DNA of 64,000 nucleotides from CAVTYH01 sp963738835 (GTDB lineage Bacteria > Planctomycetota > Planctomycetia > Pirellulales > JADZDJ01). The position numbers and the translations under genes were made by a program. The notes below the pieces were generated by a model. The model was not told the DNA's origin and ran no database searches. It saw nothing but the letters and a program-made list of their open reading frames with translations. The DNA is taken from assembly GCA_963738835.1 (NCBI GenBank), contig CAVTYH010000002.1, positions 1 to 64,000 on the forward strand, given 5' to 3'. Shown here in pieces: positions 19,662 through 30,110 of the stretch (position 1 is its first letter; each line of letters begins with the position of its first letter).

Positions 19662-20268
19662 CTTTCATCCTCGTTCGGACCAAGGTCTTTCAGTCTTGCC
19701 GTCAGCAATTGCAGGCTTCGACTCAGGCGCCGATTTACGGTCATCGCCGAAACGCCAAGCACGCCGGCAGCATCGGCCTGCGACATCCCCTGGATGCGCA
19801 CCAGGTCGAATGCCTCACGCTCATCCTCCGGAAGGCTCTCGATCGCTTCCAGGATGCGACGTGCATTGGGGGTCAGGACGGAGTCGCTGCGCAGGCGCCG
19901 CGCACACGAGCTCTTCGTCCAGGTGGACAGCGGGTGCCTGATTATCTAAGCGTCGGGCCATATCATTCAGCTCCCAACGCATGTGCTGGCTGGCCAGAGC
20001 GAAGAACTGACGCGCGTTTTTGGGCCGCGCCTCGCGTAGGGCCTTGAGGAGTCGCTCAACCACGGCGCTCAGCATCTCGTCGGTCTGCAGATTGAGGGGC
20101 CCCTGCGTCAGCCGGGGGTAGCTGCGGTGCAGCATGACGCCGCAGAGCTGCTCCAGGCGGCGAACTGAGCGTTCCAGCAGGGCTCGAACCACCGGCTCGG
20201 TGGTCGCGCCCTCAGCCAGCTCAGTCGAGATAGCGCTGGACGACGAGTGTCGTGTGCTCTTCTTCCAC
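19658..20268 (-). CDS. ECF sigma factor coupled to the kinase
   Basis: RNA polymerase sigma factor of the planctomycete ECF type. GTG start at 20268 reads VEEEHTTLVVQRYLD, then after a frameshift ELAEGATTEPVVRALLERSV, RRLEQLCGVMLHRSYPRLTQ, and region 4 ILEAIESLPEDEREAFDLVR followed by IQGMSQADAAGVLGVSAMTV. Two frameshifts. Ends in ATGA overlap with the kinase gene. Its first 20 codons and upstream region are duplicated at 21813-21995. Confidence 0.8.
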
Positions 20269-20385
20269 GGCAGCAATCCGGCAGAGGTTAGAGAGATTCC
20301 AATGACGGTCATTATACAAATCTCCCGTTAGCCCCGCACGCTTAGTTTCATAGCCTGGGAAGAACAGGGAATGAGCCGAAAACAA
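20196..20385 (-). repeat. ECF 5' region, copy 1
   Basis: About 190 bases (ECF codons 1-25 plus upstream DNA) matching 21813-21995 at roughly 80 percent by eye. The shared upstream block includes GTTAGCCCCGCACGCTTAGT and TTTCATAGCC. Likely the promoter region of the sigma gene, possibly autoregulated. Confidence 0.7.
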
Positions 20386-20499
20386 CCCATTCGTGCCATT
20401 TTCAGGGAGAAACATGATCCGGAATCAAGGCAATGTTGAACGGCGAGACGTTGATCGCAGTTGCTGATCGTATTGAATATCGATGCCGCGCATTGCCAC

Positions 20500-20872
20500 G
20501 TTGCCCGGAGACACCGGGCAGCATTCATGAGGGAGGAGAGTTACCCGTGGCGTATCCACCGGCTAACGTACCGGCGCACCAATCACAAAAATCTGCGCGT
20601 GCGTGGCTACAAAGAATAGGGCACAACGACTACGCCATTCGACATGGCGGTGATGAACGAACTCGACCGGTTGCACCTGTGCGAAGACGTGGTCCATCGG
20701 TTGCCGCAGCTCGGCGCCGCTGCGTATTTCAAGCAAGCGATTCACGACAAGCTCATCGACCACAAGGAGTACATCAACCGGTATGGCGACGACATGCCCA
20801 TCATCAGTGGCTGGCGCTGGGCGCGGAGCACATCCGCTCCGGCGGCACATTGACTGAGGGGGATAACGTTTA
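20500..20872 (+). pseudogene. Phosphoketolase relic with internal deletion
   Basis: Reads PETPGSIHEGGEL, then jumps to IHRLTYRRTNHKNLRVRGYK, FDMAVMNELDRLHLCEDVVH and HKEYINRYGDDMPIISGW, ending LTEGDNV. Compared with the gene at 27549-30017 about 1650 bases between GGEL and the IHRL motif are missing, as is everything before PETPGS. It precedes a histidine phosphatase and relics of glgP and malQ. Confidence 0.85.
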
Positions 20873-20939
20873 ATTGCAATGCCAGGTGCTCCCAATACCA
20901 AATTGAATCGTCTCGGGAGTCCGCGTAAGGAGCGCATCA

Positions 20940-21538
20940 ATGTCCAACAAGCTACCCAAACTATACCTCGCGCGGCATGGCGATACGGATTGGACCGATT
21001 CACGCCGCAAGACCGGTCGGACAGACCTGCCGCTCAACGAGCGGGGCGAGCAGCGCGGCCGCCAGCTTTCTGAGCGCCTACAGCAGTTTTCTTTTGCACA
21101 GGTTTTTACGAGTCCATCGCAACGCGCCAGCCGGACATGTGCATTGGCCGGCTTTGCCAATGTGGCCGAGGAAAACTCCGACTTGGTCGAGTGGGATTAT
21201 GGTCGCTTCGAGGGGAAAACAACCGCCGAGATCCAGCACGATTGGCCGAGCTGGGAACTGTTTCGCGACGGTTGTCCGGGCGGCGAATCACCGTGGGATG
21301 TGGTGCAGGCGCGGACCGCTTCGTCGCGCGAGTGCTCGCCGGAGATGGAGATGTCTTGGCGTTTTCCAGTGGCCACATCATCCGCATGATTGCGGCCCGC
21401 TGGCTGGGATTGCCGCCAGGCGCTGGGCGCTTCTTCTTTTGCCGACCGGCCAGCATCGGCTTGCTTGATTTCGAACACCACAACAGGAATGAACCCATCA
21501 TCGGCCAGTGGAACTTCGTGTGCCCAATGAACGAATGA
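20940..21538 (+). CDS. Histidine phosphatase family protein, frameshifted
   Basis: Phosphoglycerate-mutase-like phosphatase. LPKLYLARHGDTDWTDSRRK has the catalytic RHG motif; LNERGEQRGRQLSERL, VFTSPSQRASRTCALA and VEWDYGRFEGKT are standard. After a frameshift near 21315 the second catalytic His appears in DVLAFSSGHIIRMIAARWLG. About 199 codons, normal size. Lies inside a relic cluster but itself lacks deletions. Confidence 0.8.
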
Positions 21539-21562
21539 CTCCTTCCAAAACGGGAGACAACA

Positions 21563-21700
21563 ATGTCCGAGCATCAAGATGCCCGCACATCGGCAGTCGC
21601 GACGAACGATGAACGGACGGGCCTGCGGCAGCAATACGGTCGCAGTCCTAACCAGTTTACAGGAGATGAAGGCACCTTCTTTGAACGGCATCTACCATAG
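21563..21700 (+). pseudogene. Glycogen phosphorylase 5' relic
   Basis: 45 codons: MSEHQDARTSAVATNDERTG then LRQQYGRSPNQFTGDEGTFF and ERHLP before a stop. Matches residues 18-43 of the GlgP at 30111 (LREQYGCGPVKFAGTEDALY ERHL). Everything downstream is gone and the next bases begin a malQ start. Confidence 0.8.
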
Positions 21701-21709
21701 GATCGTGGC

Positions 21710-21822
21710 GTGAACCCGAACGGCGACCGCAACCAGTCCACGGTTCCGCCATTTCCGTCGCAATACCGCGCGTTGGGAGTGCTTCTTCATGTAACGTCAT
21801 TGCCCTCTCTGTACGGTGGTCG
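21710..21822 (+). pseudogene. 4-alpha-glucanotransferase (malQ) 5' relic
   Basis: MNPNGDRNQSTVPPFPSQYR then ALGVLLHVTSLPSLYG parallels the start of the MalQ at 32713. After SLYG the sequence becomes the reverse-strand ECF 5' repeat. So malQ is cut after about 36 codons. Confidence 0.8.
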
Positions 21823-21995
21823 CGCCGTCAGCCCGCTCATCGAGAAAGCGCTCGACCATCAGTGTTGTGTGTTCTTCGTCCACGGCAGCACTCCGGCAGA
21901 GGTTAGCGTAAAACCAATTGCTGTGATGATACAAGTCATCTGTTAGCCCCGCACGCTTAGTTTCATAGCCGGGGCGGAAAAGAACACCAGCCGAA
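21813..21995 (-). repeat. ECF 5' region, copy 2 (truncated gene start)
   Basis: Minus strand reads VDEEHTTLMVERFLDERADG ATT, the start of a second ECF sigma gene, then stops at the malQ relic. Upstream block is shared with 20196-20385. Only the promoter-proximal part of this second sigma gene survives. Confidence 0.65.
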
Positions 21996-22000
21996 AACGG

Positions 22001-22302
22001 CCAGCTCATGCGTTGTCAAGGAGAAGCGATGAAACGATCCGCACCATTTATTGCCCAGTTGTGCCGGTGGATTGGCATGGGTGCCCGCGGGCGAGCACCG
22101 AACCCCTGGCATTTACTTCTTTCGAGCGAACGCTGTTTCGACTGCTTCAACCGAAAATCGTTGGGGGTACTCCAGTTGCGCAGCGAACCACTGCGTCGGA
22201 CGCCCCTGGCACACCGAATGCCTAGGTAATTGCTTGCAACGGCTTCAGTGTTGAATCCGTTCAGGCTGATGCGAGGGTTTCAGTTACATAGGAGAACGTG
22301 AG
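22001..22302. other. Intergenic region before coiled-coil gene
   Basis: No supported gene. Contains a sigma-54-like promoter at 22207. Confidence 0.35.
22207..22222 (+). promoter_or_regulatory. Possible sigma-54 (-24/-12) promoter
   Basis: TGGCAC-N5-ATGC against the consensus TGGCAC-N5-TTGC, one mismatch, 80 bases upstream of the 22303 gene. Fits the presence of two FhlA-like activators. Weak evidence on its own. Confidence 0.35.
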
Positions 22303-22899
22303 ATGAACCAAACAAGCAGGATCCATCCGTTTGTCGTGTGGTCGAAGAATCGTCTCGATGAAATGGAGGCCGCGGTTCTCGAAGCTGAAAACGATGCCAA
22401 CAAGGCTGAGCAGCGCATTAAAGCGGAAATTACAGCGACCTTGGCAAAAGCCAAACAAACCCGTGACAGCTTCAAGGCCACGATGCAAGCCAGCATCGAA
22501 GAGCTCGAACACAAAGGCGAGGGCGCGATTAAGTCGGCCAAGCAACAGTTGGAGCGAGACTGGCAGGAATTTGAAAAAGCAATGGATGTTGCCGTCGCAC
22601 AATTGAACAACGCTGGAAAAGAATTTGAGGCCCGCGCAGCGGCGCAATTGCATAGTTGGCAAGAGACGATCCAGAAGTGCAACAACGTGGCCGCTGGAAT
22701 CGCCGTTGAACAGAAGGAGTCTTTCAACGCGTCCATTAAGCGGATGCAGGAGAGAGCGCAACAGGGCAAGGACCATTTCGCTGAGGTTCGTCGGGCAGCA
22801 TCGACCTCATCCGAAGGGTACCGCCGGGCGCTGAGGAAATCTCGTGAGGCGTTCGATGAAGCATACGAGTCCGCTAAGTCGACATTCGCAAAAGTTTAG
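22303..22899 (+). CDS. Coiled-coil hypothetical protein
   Basis: 198 residues, almost wholly alpha-helical and charged (DEMEAAVLEAENDANKAEQR; AIKSAKQQLERDWQEFEKAM; QERAQQGKDHFAEVRRAAST). Resembles phasin or apolipoprotein-like helical proteins in composition; no family is claimed. First gene of the stress/carbon island, preceded by a sigma-54-like site. No signal peptide, so probably cytoplasmic. Confidence 0.65.
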   Translation: MNQTSRIHPFVVWSKNRLDEMEAAVLEAENDANKAEQRIKAEITATLAKAKQTRDSFKATMQASIEELEHKGEGAIKSAKQQLERDWQEFEKAMDVAVAQLNNAGKEFEARAAAQLHSWQETIQKCNNVAAGIAVEQKESFNASIKRMQERAQQGKDHFAEVRRAASTSSEGYRRALRKSREAFDEAYESAKSTFAKV

Positions 22900-23028
22900 C
22901 CTTTGGCAGCCGGCTCGCAGCGGTCGCCGCTCACGCGTCGCCGCTGGCGCCGGTTTGAGTGTCGAGGGCGTAGTCCACGTTTTCGCCATGCCCAACGGTC
23001 ACGTTTGAGCGGCCAATGAGGAAAAAAC

Positions 23029-23292
23029 ATGAACGAGCAACCGTTAGCAACTTGTGAAGCCCACGATTCTGTGCGCCAAATCGAACCGCTGGCGCTGCGA
23101 CTGCTAAACGGCACAGTGCGCGGTTTGAAGCTAACGGTCCGCGATGACGGGCTAGTTTTACGTGGCCATACGCGCACGTACTACGCAAAACAACTGGCGC
23201 AACACGCGGTGATGCAGCTTACGAAATTACGCATCGGGGCGAATGAAATTGAAGTGGCCCAGGTCCCTAAGGACAGTGCAAGCAAGGGATGA
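23029..23292 (+). CDS. BON-domain-like protein
   Basis: 87 residues. LRLLNGTVRGLKLTVRDDGL then VLRGHTRTYYAKQLAQHAVM fits a single BON repeat (alpha-beta fold, conserved VxLxG-like strand), without a signal peptide. BON domains bind membranes or partner proteins in stress responses. Followed at 60 bases by csrA. Confidence 0.6.
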   Translation: MNEQPLATCEAHDSVRQIEPLALRLLNGTVRGLKLTVRDDGLVLRGHTRTYYAKQLAQHAVMQLTKLRIGANEIEVAQVPKDSASKG

Positions 23293-23350
23293 TGGCAATC
23301 GGTAGAACATGCCCAATACGTCAATTTCAAAACGATATGAGGAGCTTAAC

Positions 23351-23596
23351 GTGTTAGTCTTAAGCCGAAAATCTGGCGAACGGATTGTGATCGGCCGCAA
23401 TATTGTGCTAAAGGTCGTGGACATAAGCACGAATAGAGTCCGCCTGGCCATCGCCGCACCGCAGGAAATCGCGATCTACCGTCAGGAAGTAGATCGACGA
23501 ATCCAAGACGAACGTGGCAGCCTTACCGGGCCGCAAAAACCATCCAACGATGAAAGGAACATTGGCCATGCCAACCGCGAAAGTGCCTGCGAATGA
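23351..23596 (+). CDS. csrA: Carbon storage regulator CsrA
   Basis: RNA-binding translational regulator of glycogen and central carbon genes. VLVLSRKSGERIVIGRNIVL then KVVDISTNRVRLAIAAPQEI AIYRQEV is canonical CsrA with the GxxI core and the C-terminal RxEV. I chose GTG at 23351 because GAGGAG precedes it by 6 bases and the family begins MLVLSRK; an ATG at 23309 would add 14 residues. Its position in a glycogen-use island is suggestive. C-terminus is longer than usual (81 residues). Confidence 0.9.
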   Translation: MLVLSRKSGERIVIGRNIVLKVVDISTNRVRLAIAAPQEIAIYRQEVDRRIQDERGSLTGPQKPSNDERNIGHANRESACE

Positions 23597-23873
23597 CCCG
23601 TTTGCCGCAGCGGATGCGTGCGGCGATCACAACGCCGAGCTCGCAACCGTTCAAGTGCAGCAAGAAGTGCTCAGATGCGCCATCGCGGCACAAGACAGAT
23701 TGAAGACCATCCGCGGCGAGTACGCGAACTTGCGTTGGCTAATTTATCGAATCAGAGAACTGAGGCCCGATCAAACGCAGTCGCGCTCTCAAACGAATTT
23801 TGTCGATGATCTCATTCGGCAGCAAGAAAGCGTCGATGATCTTGCGACTTCGTTAACTTGCCTGCTGGACTAA
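23568..23873 (+). CDS. Conserved hypothetical protein, paralogue of 61189
   Basis: 101 residues, overlapping the csrA end by 29 bases. QQEVLRCAIAAQDRLKTIRG and SQTNFVDDLIRQQESVDDLA align with the 61189 product (QQEVLKCTLAAQEKIETIRD, SQKNFVDDLFRQGESLDSLA). Helical, cytoplasmic, no known domain. Conserved next to the STAS-like gene in both copies of the module. Confidence 0.65.
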   Translation: MPTAKVPANDPFAAADACGDHNAELATVQVQQEVLRCAIAAQDRLKTIRGEYANLRWLIYRIRELRPDQTQSRSQTNFVDDLIRQQESVDDLATSLTCLLD

Positions 23874-23938
23874 TCCACATAAGTGCGGCAGCGCTCGGAC
23901 GCATCACCGCCATAGGCATAACAATCAACGGTGCAGCG

Positions 23939-24259
23939 ATGTTACGAATCACTGTTAATAACAATCGCACGGCTCTCACGTTTCAACTCGAAGGCACATT
24001 AGCAGGGGTTTGGGTGCGCGAGCTTGAGCAGTGCTGGAGCAGCACCATGATCCGCGAGCGGAAGCCAATCGTCCGTGTTGACCTGACTGGCGTGACCTTT
24101 ATCGACGCCTCAGGAAAAGCATGTCTGGCAGCCATGCACCTTCAAGGCGCCGAGTTCATTGCACACGACTGCATGACCAAAGACGTTGTTCGCGAGATCT
24201 GCGAAAACCGCTCGCGAACCGTGGCCCCCGAAATCGAGCGCATAAGCTCAATTTTTTGA
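23939..24259 (+). CDS. STAS-like protein (anti-anti-sigma type)
   Basis: 106 residues. FQLEGTLAGVWVRELEQCWS and VRVDLTGVTFIDASGKACLA give the STAS fold with the D-x-S/x-G phosphorylatable loop (FIDASGKACL); paralogue at 63426 reads FIDDAGKACL, lacking the Ser. Could sense phosphorylation in a partner-switch pathway. Followed by the EmrA-like gene with the same spacing in both modules. Confidence 0.7.
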   Translation: MLRITVNNNRTALTFQLEGTLAGVWVRELEQCWSSTMIRERKPIVRVDLTGVTFIDASGKACLAAMHLQGAEFIAHDCMTKDVVREICENRSRTVAPEIERISSIF

Positions 24260-24292
24260 AAGCTGTTTACGACGCGAAACAGGAGTTGAATC

Positions 24293-25795
24293 ATGGTTGC
24301 CGTAGCAAATAAAGACTCTGAACACCCTCATGTGACCACGGCAGCGGCGCCCGCCGATAACGGCTGAGACGCGAACCGAAACTGCACTGCTCGCTGCGGC
24401 ACGGCCCGCGCACCCTTACAAGAAATGGTTCGTACTAGGTGGCGATCGTGGTGGCGGCCGCCGGGGGCGACTATTTCTTCGTTCCGCAGATCGAGGCTGC
24501 ACTTAACACGGTGAGCACCGACGACGCGTATGTCAATGGAGACGTTACTTATGTTGCCCCGCGCGTAATGGACAGGTCGCGAGAGTCCTCGTTGCGGATA
24601 ACAACGTCGTCCGGAAGGGTGAATTGCTGCTGGAGCTGGATAGTGAACCCTACGAGGTGCAGGTGAATATTGCCCAAGCGGCGGTCGACGCGGCTCAGGC
24701 AGAATTCATCACAACGCAAGCCCAAGTCAGCGGCATCGAGGCGAAGGCCCGTAGCTTGCAATTCAGCTTATGCACACGATCGAGGAAGTTCACAATAAAA
24801 CCGCGGAATTGCGGGCCACGGTTGCAGGCCTCGATACGACGAAGGCCACTCTGGCGCGGGCGACCGTCGGACTATCAACGAGCACTTGCAGTTCGGAAAA
24901 CCAATGAAGGAGCGATCAGTCCACAGGATGTCGATCGATATCAAGAGGGGTATCGAACAGCGAATGCGCAAGTCAAGCCAGGCGCTTGAACACGTCCATC
25001 AAATTCGTGTCAGCCTGGGACTGCCCGCAACGCCGAAATCCGAGAACGAACTTGCCGAAGTACCGGCTAACCTAGATCAAACTTTCAGTGCGGTTCGCGA
25101 AGTGCAGGGCAAATTGATGGAAGTGGCGGCAACGCTCGGCGTGAGCGGGTCATTCAATAAATTGCCGCACGACATGGAGAAGGACTTCTTTAGCCGTTAT
25201 CCAAACCAAGACATTGATCAAATCTTCGCCAAACTTTTGCAGGATGCGCCGGATATCAAGCGCGCCCAGACGAAGCTGCTGCAAGCAGAGCGCAACCTCG
25301 ACCAAGCGAAGCTGAATCTCCGCTACTGCAAGGTGTACGCTGAGATCGATGGCGCCATCACGAGTAAAAACGTGAATCCGGGCAACAACGTGACCGCGGG
25401 CCAAAGCCTGATGACGATTAGATCTCTCCATGACCTTTGGATCGATGCGAATTTCAAGGAAACGCAGCTCGCCAAGCTTCGGATTGGTCAGCCCGTCAAG
25501 ATCGAGACAGATATGTACGGGAGCCACCAAGAGTTCGAAGGCCGGATCAGTGGATTCACGATGGGAACTGGTCAAACGCTCTCGCTGCTCCCGCCGCAGA
25601 ACGCCACGGGCAATTACGTCAAAATCGTCCAGCGACTGCCGGTGAAAATTGAGCTGACCGATTATGACCCCGACAAAGCCCCTTTATTCGCCGGTTTGTC
25701 GGTAACGCCTTATGTGTATTTCAAGGAGCGCGGCGACCGGCCCGAATGCAGGCAGAGTTCTGCAGCCGCTACTCGCATCGAACAAAGCACCGTAA
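24293..25795 (+). CDS. HlyD/EmrA-type membrane fusion protein, frameshifted
   Basis: Periplasmic adaptor of a tripartite drug efflux pump. ATG at 24293 after AGGAG (MVAVANKDSEHPHVTTAA), membrane anchor PYKKWFVL..., lipoyl half VARVLVADNNVVRKGELLLE LDSEPYEVQV, long helical hairpin, second lipoyl half AKLNLRYCKVYAEIDGAITS, then beta-barrel (LMTIRSLHDLWIDANFKETQ, LAKLRIGQPVKIETDMYG). At least three frameshifts. Stop read at 25793 after LQPLLASNKAP. Paralogue begins at 63776. Confidence 0.85.
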
Positions 25796-25851
25796 ACACG
25801 CAGCAATCGCGAGAATTAAGTCGCCGCTGTAGCACGAGCCAAGGAAAGACC

Positions 25852-27479
25852 ATGTCCAGCGCCAGCAGTATAGCCCTGAATCCAGGGGCAGCGATCAGCC
25901 GACCGGCCGTTAACGTCTGGATCATTGCGATCATCGTCGTCGTGCCGACGTTCATGGAAATCTTGGATACGACGATCGCGAATGTCGCCTTGCGATATAT
26001 CGCCGGCGGTCTATCGGCCGCGCAGACGGACGCCGACTGGGTGATCACCAGTTATCTGGCTGCCAATGCGATCGTTCTGCCGATTACTGGCTGGTTGTCG
26101 TCCCGCCTCGGACGGCGCAACTACTTTCTGCTCTGCATCGCGCTGTTCACGCTGCGCCTCGGCCATGTGCGGATTCGCCACTAGCCTCGGGCCAAATGAT
26201 CGTATTCCGCATCATTCAGGGACTGGCCGGGGGCGGATTGCAGCCCTGCAGCCAGGGAGTCTTGCTCGATGCATTCCCCGAAGAGGAACAAGGTACGGCC
26301 ATGACGCTGTTCGGTGTCGCCGCCATTCTCGGCCCGATCGTCGGACCCACGCTCGGTGGCTGGCTGTGCGTCAACTATAACTGGCGCTATCATCTTCTTG
26401 ATCAACGTTCCCATCGGCGTGCTGTCGCTAATCGCTGCGTATTCTCGTCGTCGAGGATCCCGAGTACCTCAAGCGCGAGCGAGCAGAACTTACTCGTGGA
26501 CCACTGAACTTCGACTATATCGGATTGTCACTGTTGGTGCTGGCTATGTGCTGCTGGGAAATCATGCTCAGCAAGGGACAGGAATGGGATTGGCTCGGCG
26601 ATCCGTTCGGCCGCGTGCAAACGCTGCTTATTCTCTTCGTGCTCGGTACGGGTTGGCTGATCTATCACGAGATGCGGACTGCCAGCCCCATTATTAATTT
26701 CCGCGTGCTCCGGGACCGCAATCTTTCCCTGTCCTGCATCATTATGTTCTCTGCCTTTGCGGTCCTCTACTGCTCGTGCATCGCATTGCCCGGACTGCTC
26801 CAGTCCCTGCTAGGCTACGACGCGCTTCGTTCCGGGCTCTCGATGTCCCCCTCGGGCGTGTCGTCGATGGTGGCAATGATCGTGGCCGGGGCGCTGTTGG
26901 GGCGGCGAGTGGACGCCCGCTGGTTAGTCGGCAGTGGATTGGTCGTCATGACGATCGCCAGCTATGCCCGATCGCAAATGAATCTTGAGATCGCCCCCTG
27001 GCAGGTGATCTGGCCGCACATGCTGCTGATGTTGGGCATCGGGTTAGTATTCGCCCCGATCAGCGTGGCTGCATATAGATACATTCCTGTGCATCTGCGG
27101 GCGGCAGCGGTCGGCTTGCTCAGCCTGCTGCGCACTGAAGGCGGCAGCGTCGGCACTTCGCTGGCACAGACCATTCGCGAGCGCCGCGAACAGCTCCACT
27201 TTTCCCGTTTGGCCGAGAGTCTGGGGTCGCTTAAATCCCCATGTCCCACCGTTTTTGGCCCGAACGCGAGATTTGTACTTCCAATGGAGCGGCGATCCGG
27301 CCCGATCGCAGACAGATGGGCTACGAGGCCCTGAATGCGCTCCGCGAGCAACAGGCTACCGCGATGGCGTTTTTCGATGTGTTCTTTCTGTGCGCGGTTG
27401 TAACCGCGGTGCTCGTCTTCTTGGTGCTGCTCATGAAGCGATCCGTCACCGAACCAGGCGAGCACATTTCGGCGGAGTA
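25852..27479 (+). CDS. DHA2-family MFS drug transporter (EmrB-like), frameshifted
   Basis: 14-helix proton-driven multidrug exporter, partner of the EmrA-like gene 57 bases upstream. Start MSSASSIALNPGAAISRPAV; helix 1 with FMEILDTTIANVAL (the D-T-x-I motif of DHA2), WVITSYLAANAIVLPITGWL, RLGRRNYFL, then after frameshifts MTLFGVAAILGPIVGPTLGG W and later helices, ending EPGEHISAE. Frameshifts near 26170 and 26395. Function as export pump is family-based; substrate unknown. Confidence 0.85.
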
Positions 27480-27548
27480 GTGAATTACAAAACTCGATAA
27501 GCGTTTTTCTCGATGAGAAAGTAGATCCAATTTTTAAGGAGAATAGCC

Positions 27549-30017
27549 ATGAGCATCGCCAGTCCCGCCCCGATCAAGAAACACAGAATCAAGGATACGA
27601 CCGTAACGAAAGTGACCGGCCCACTCTCGGCCGACGAGCTTCGCAAACTCGATGCCTACTGGCGTGCCTCCAATTACCTGTCGGTCGGGTCAAATATATT
27701 TGCTCGACAATCCGCTGCTAAAAGAGCCGCTTAAGCGCGAGCACATCAAGCCCCGTTTGCTCGGGCATTGGGGAACGTCGCCGGGCCTCAACATGCTGTA
27801 CGTTCATCTGAATCGCGTCATCAAGCGCGATGAGCTGAACATGATCTACATCATCGGCCCCGGCCACGGAGGCCCATCGCTTGTGGCGCATGCATACCTT
27901 GAGGGAACTTACAGCGAGGTGTATCCCAACATCGGCCAGGATGCCGAAGGAATGCAGAAACTGTTCAAACAGTTCAGCTTCCCCGGCGGGATTCCAAGCC
28001 ATGTGGCGCCCGAAACTCCGGGCAGCATTCACGAAGGTGGCGAGCTGGGCTATGCGTTGAGCCATGCCTACGGCGCGGCGTTCGACAATCCGGATCTTAT
28101 CGTCGCCTGTATCGTCGGCGATGGCGAAGCGGAAACCGGGCCGCTCGCGACGGGTTGGCACGGCAATAAGTTTTTGAATCCCGCGCGACGGCGCGGTGCT
28201 GCCAATTCTGCATCTGAATGGCTACAAGATCGCCAACCCATGTTTCCTCGCGCGCATCCCGGAAGACAGAGCTACAGAAATTCTTCGAGGGCATGGGCTA
28301 CAAGCCGCACTTTGTGGAAGGCGAAGATCCCGAAGCCGTGCATCAGCAGCTCGCCGCGACGATGGATGCCGTCGTCAAGGAAATCAAAGAAATCTGGACA
28401 AACGCGCGCGACGGGGGCGATCTGACACGACCGGCCTGGCCCATGATCGTCTTTCGCACTCCCAAAGGTTGGACCTGCCCGGCCGAAATCGACGGTAAAA
28501 AGTGCGAGGACTATTGGCGCAGCCACCAGGTTCCCATGAGCGACATGGATAAGCCGGAGCACGTAAAGATTCTCGAAAAGTGGATGAAGAGCTACCGGCC
28601 CGAAGAGCTGTTCGACGAGAACGGCAAGTTCAAAGCGGAATTCGCCGAGCTTGCGCCAAAGGCCAACGCCGAATGAGCGACAATCCGCACGCCAACGGCG
28701 GCCTCTTGCTGCGCGATTTGAAAATGCCCGACTTCCGCAAGTACGCGGTCGATGTGCCCAGCCCCGGTTCAACGACAACCGAATCGGCTCGCGCAATGGG
28801 CAAATTCCTACGCGACGTGATGAAGCTGAATCTCGACAGCAAAAACTTCCGTCTGTTCAGCCCCGACGAAAACAACTCCAACCGTTGGCAAGACGTATTG
28901 GATGTGACCACCCGCTGCTACATGGCGGAAATCTATCCGGACGACGACAAGCTCAGCCCGGACGGTCGCGTGATGGAAGTGCTCAGCGAGCATCAATGCC
29001 AGGGCTGGCTGGAAGGTTATCTGCTGACCGGACGGCATGGGTTCTTTTCTTGCTACGAAGCGTTCATTCACATCATCGATTCGATGTTCAATCAGCACGC
29101 CAAGTGGCTGAAGACCTGCAATCACATTCCGTGGCGGCGGCCGATCGCGTCGTTCAACTATTTCCTCAGCTCGCATGTGTGGCGGCAAGACCATAACGGG
29201 CTCAGCCATCAGGATCCCGGGTTCATCGACCACGTGGTCAACAAGAAGGCCGAGGTGGTGCGCGTCTACCTGCCGCCGGACGCCAACTGCCTCCTGTCGG
29301 TGACCGACCACTGCCTGCGCAGCCGCAACTACGTCAACATCGTGGTCGCCGGCAAGCAGCCGGCTCCGCAATGGCTCACCATGGACCAGGCCATCAAGCA
29401 TTGCACCGAAGGGCTCGGCATCTGGGAGTGGGCGTCGAACGACAAGGGCGAGCGAGCCCGACGTCGTCATGGCCTGCTGCGGCGACGTGCCGACGCTGGA
29501 AACGTTGGCCGCCGTCGAGCTGATTCGCAAGCATCTGCCGGAGTTGAAAGTCCGCGTCATCAACGTCGTGAATCTGATGAAGCTGCAGCCACAATGCGAA
29601 CATCCGCACGGCCTGTCGGATCGCGATTTCGATGCGCTGTTCACGAAGGACAAGCCGATCATCTTTGCGTTCCACGGCTATCCGTGGCTGATTCACCGAC
29701 TGACCTACCGGCGCACCAACCACAAGAATATTCACGTGCGCGGCTACAAGGAAGAAGGCACGACGACGACGCCATTCGACATGGTCGTGATGAACGACCT
29801 TGACCGATTCCACCTCTGCGAAGACGTGATCGACCGATTGCCGCAGCTCGGTGCCAAGGCTGCGTATTTCAAGCAGGCAATCCACGAAAGTTGATCGAGC
29901 ACAAGGAATACATCCGCAAGCACGGCGACGACATGCCGGGCATCAGCGGCTGGAAATGGGGTGCCAAAGAGCACGACGAAAATCCGCGGCACCTCGACCG
30001 AAGGCGACAACGTTTAA
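27549..30017 (+). CDS. xfp: Xylulose-5-P/fructose-6-P phosphoketolase
   Basis: Thiamine-dependent enzyme that splits xylulose 5-P or fructose 6-P with phosphate to acetyl phosphate. About 820 codons in four frames. Readable motifs: HWGTSPGLNMLYVHLNRVIK, IGPGHGGPSLVAHAYLEGTY, thiamine-binding GDGEAETGPLATGWHGNKFL, FVEGEDPEAVHQQLAATMD, then QGWLEGYLLTGRHGFFSCYE, HNGLSHQDPGFIDHV, VMACCGDVPTLETLAAVELI, TTTPFDMVVMNDLDRFHLCE, and final EGDNV. Preceded by AAGGAG. Followed by glgP, so glycogen-derived phosphorylated sugars may feed it. A deleted relic lies at 20500. Confidence 0.93.
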
Positions 30018-30110
30018 CTTCAACTCCTGCAATTAGCCGACGTAGATCACGTTCTACAATCCAGTACACTTTGCGCGACGGTAAATCGCGCCGACTAAAT
30101 GAGGTGTGCC

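Noticed and set aside
20134..20331. Plus-strand peptide family over the ECF repeat (ALDDECRVLFFHGSNPAEV)
   Set aside because: Two similar plus-strand frames exist, but the minus strand reads as ECF codons 1-25 plus promoter, which explains the similarity.
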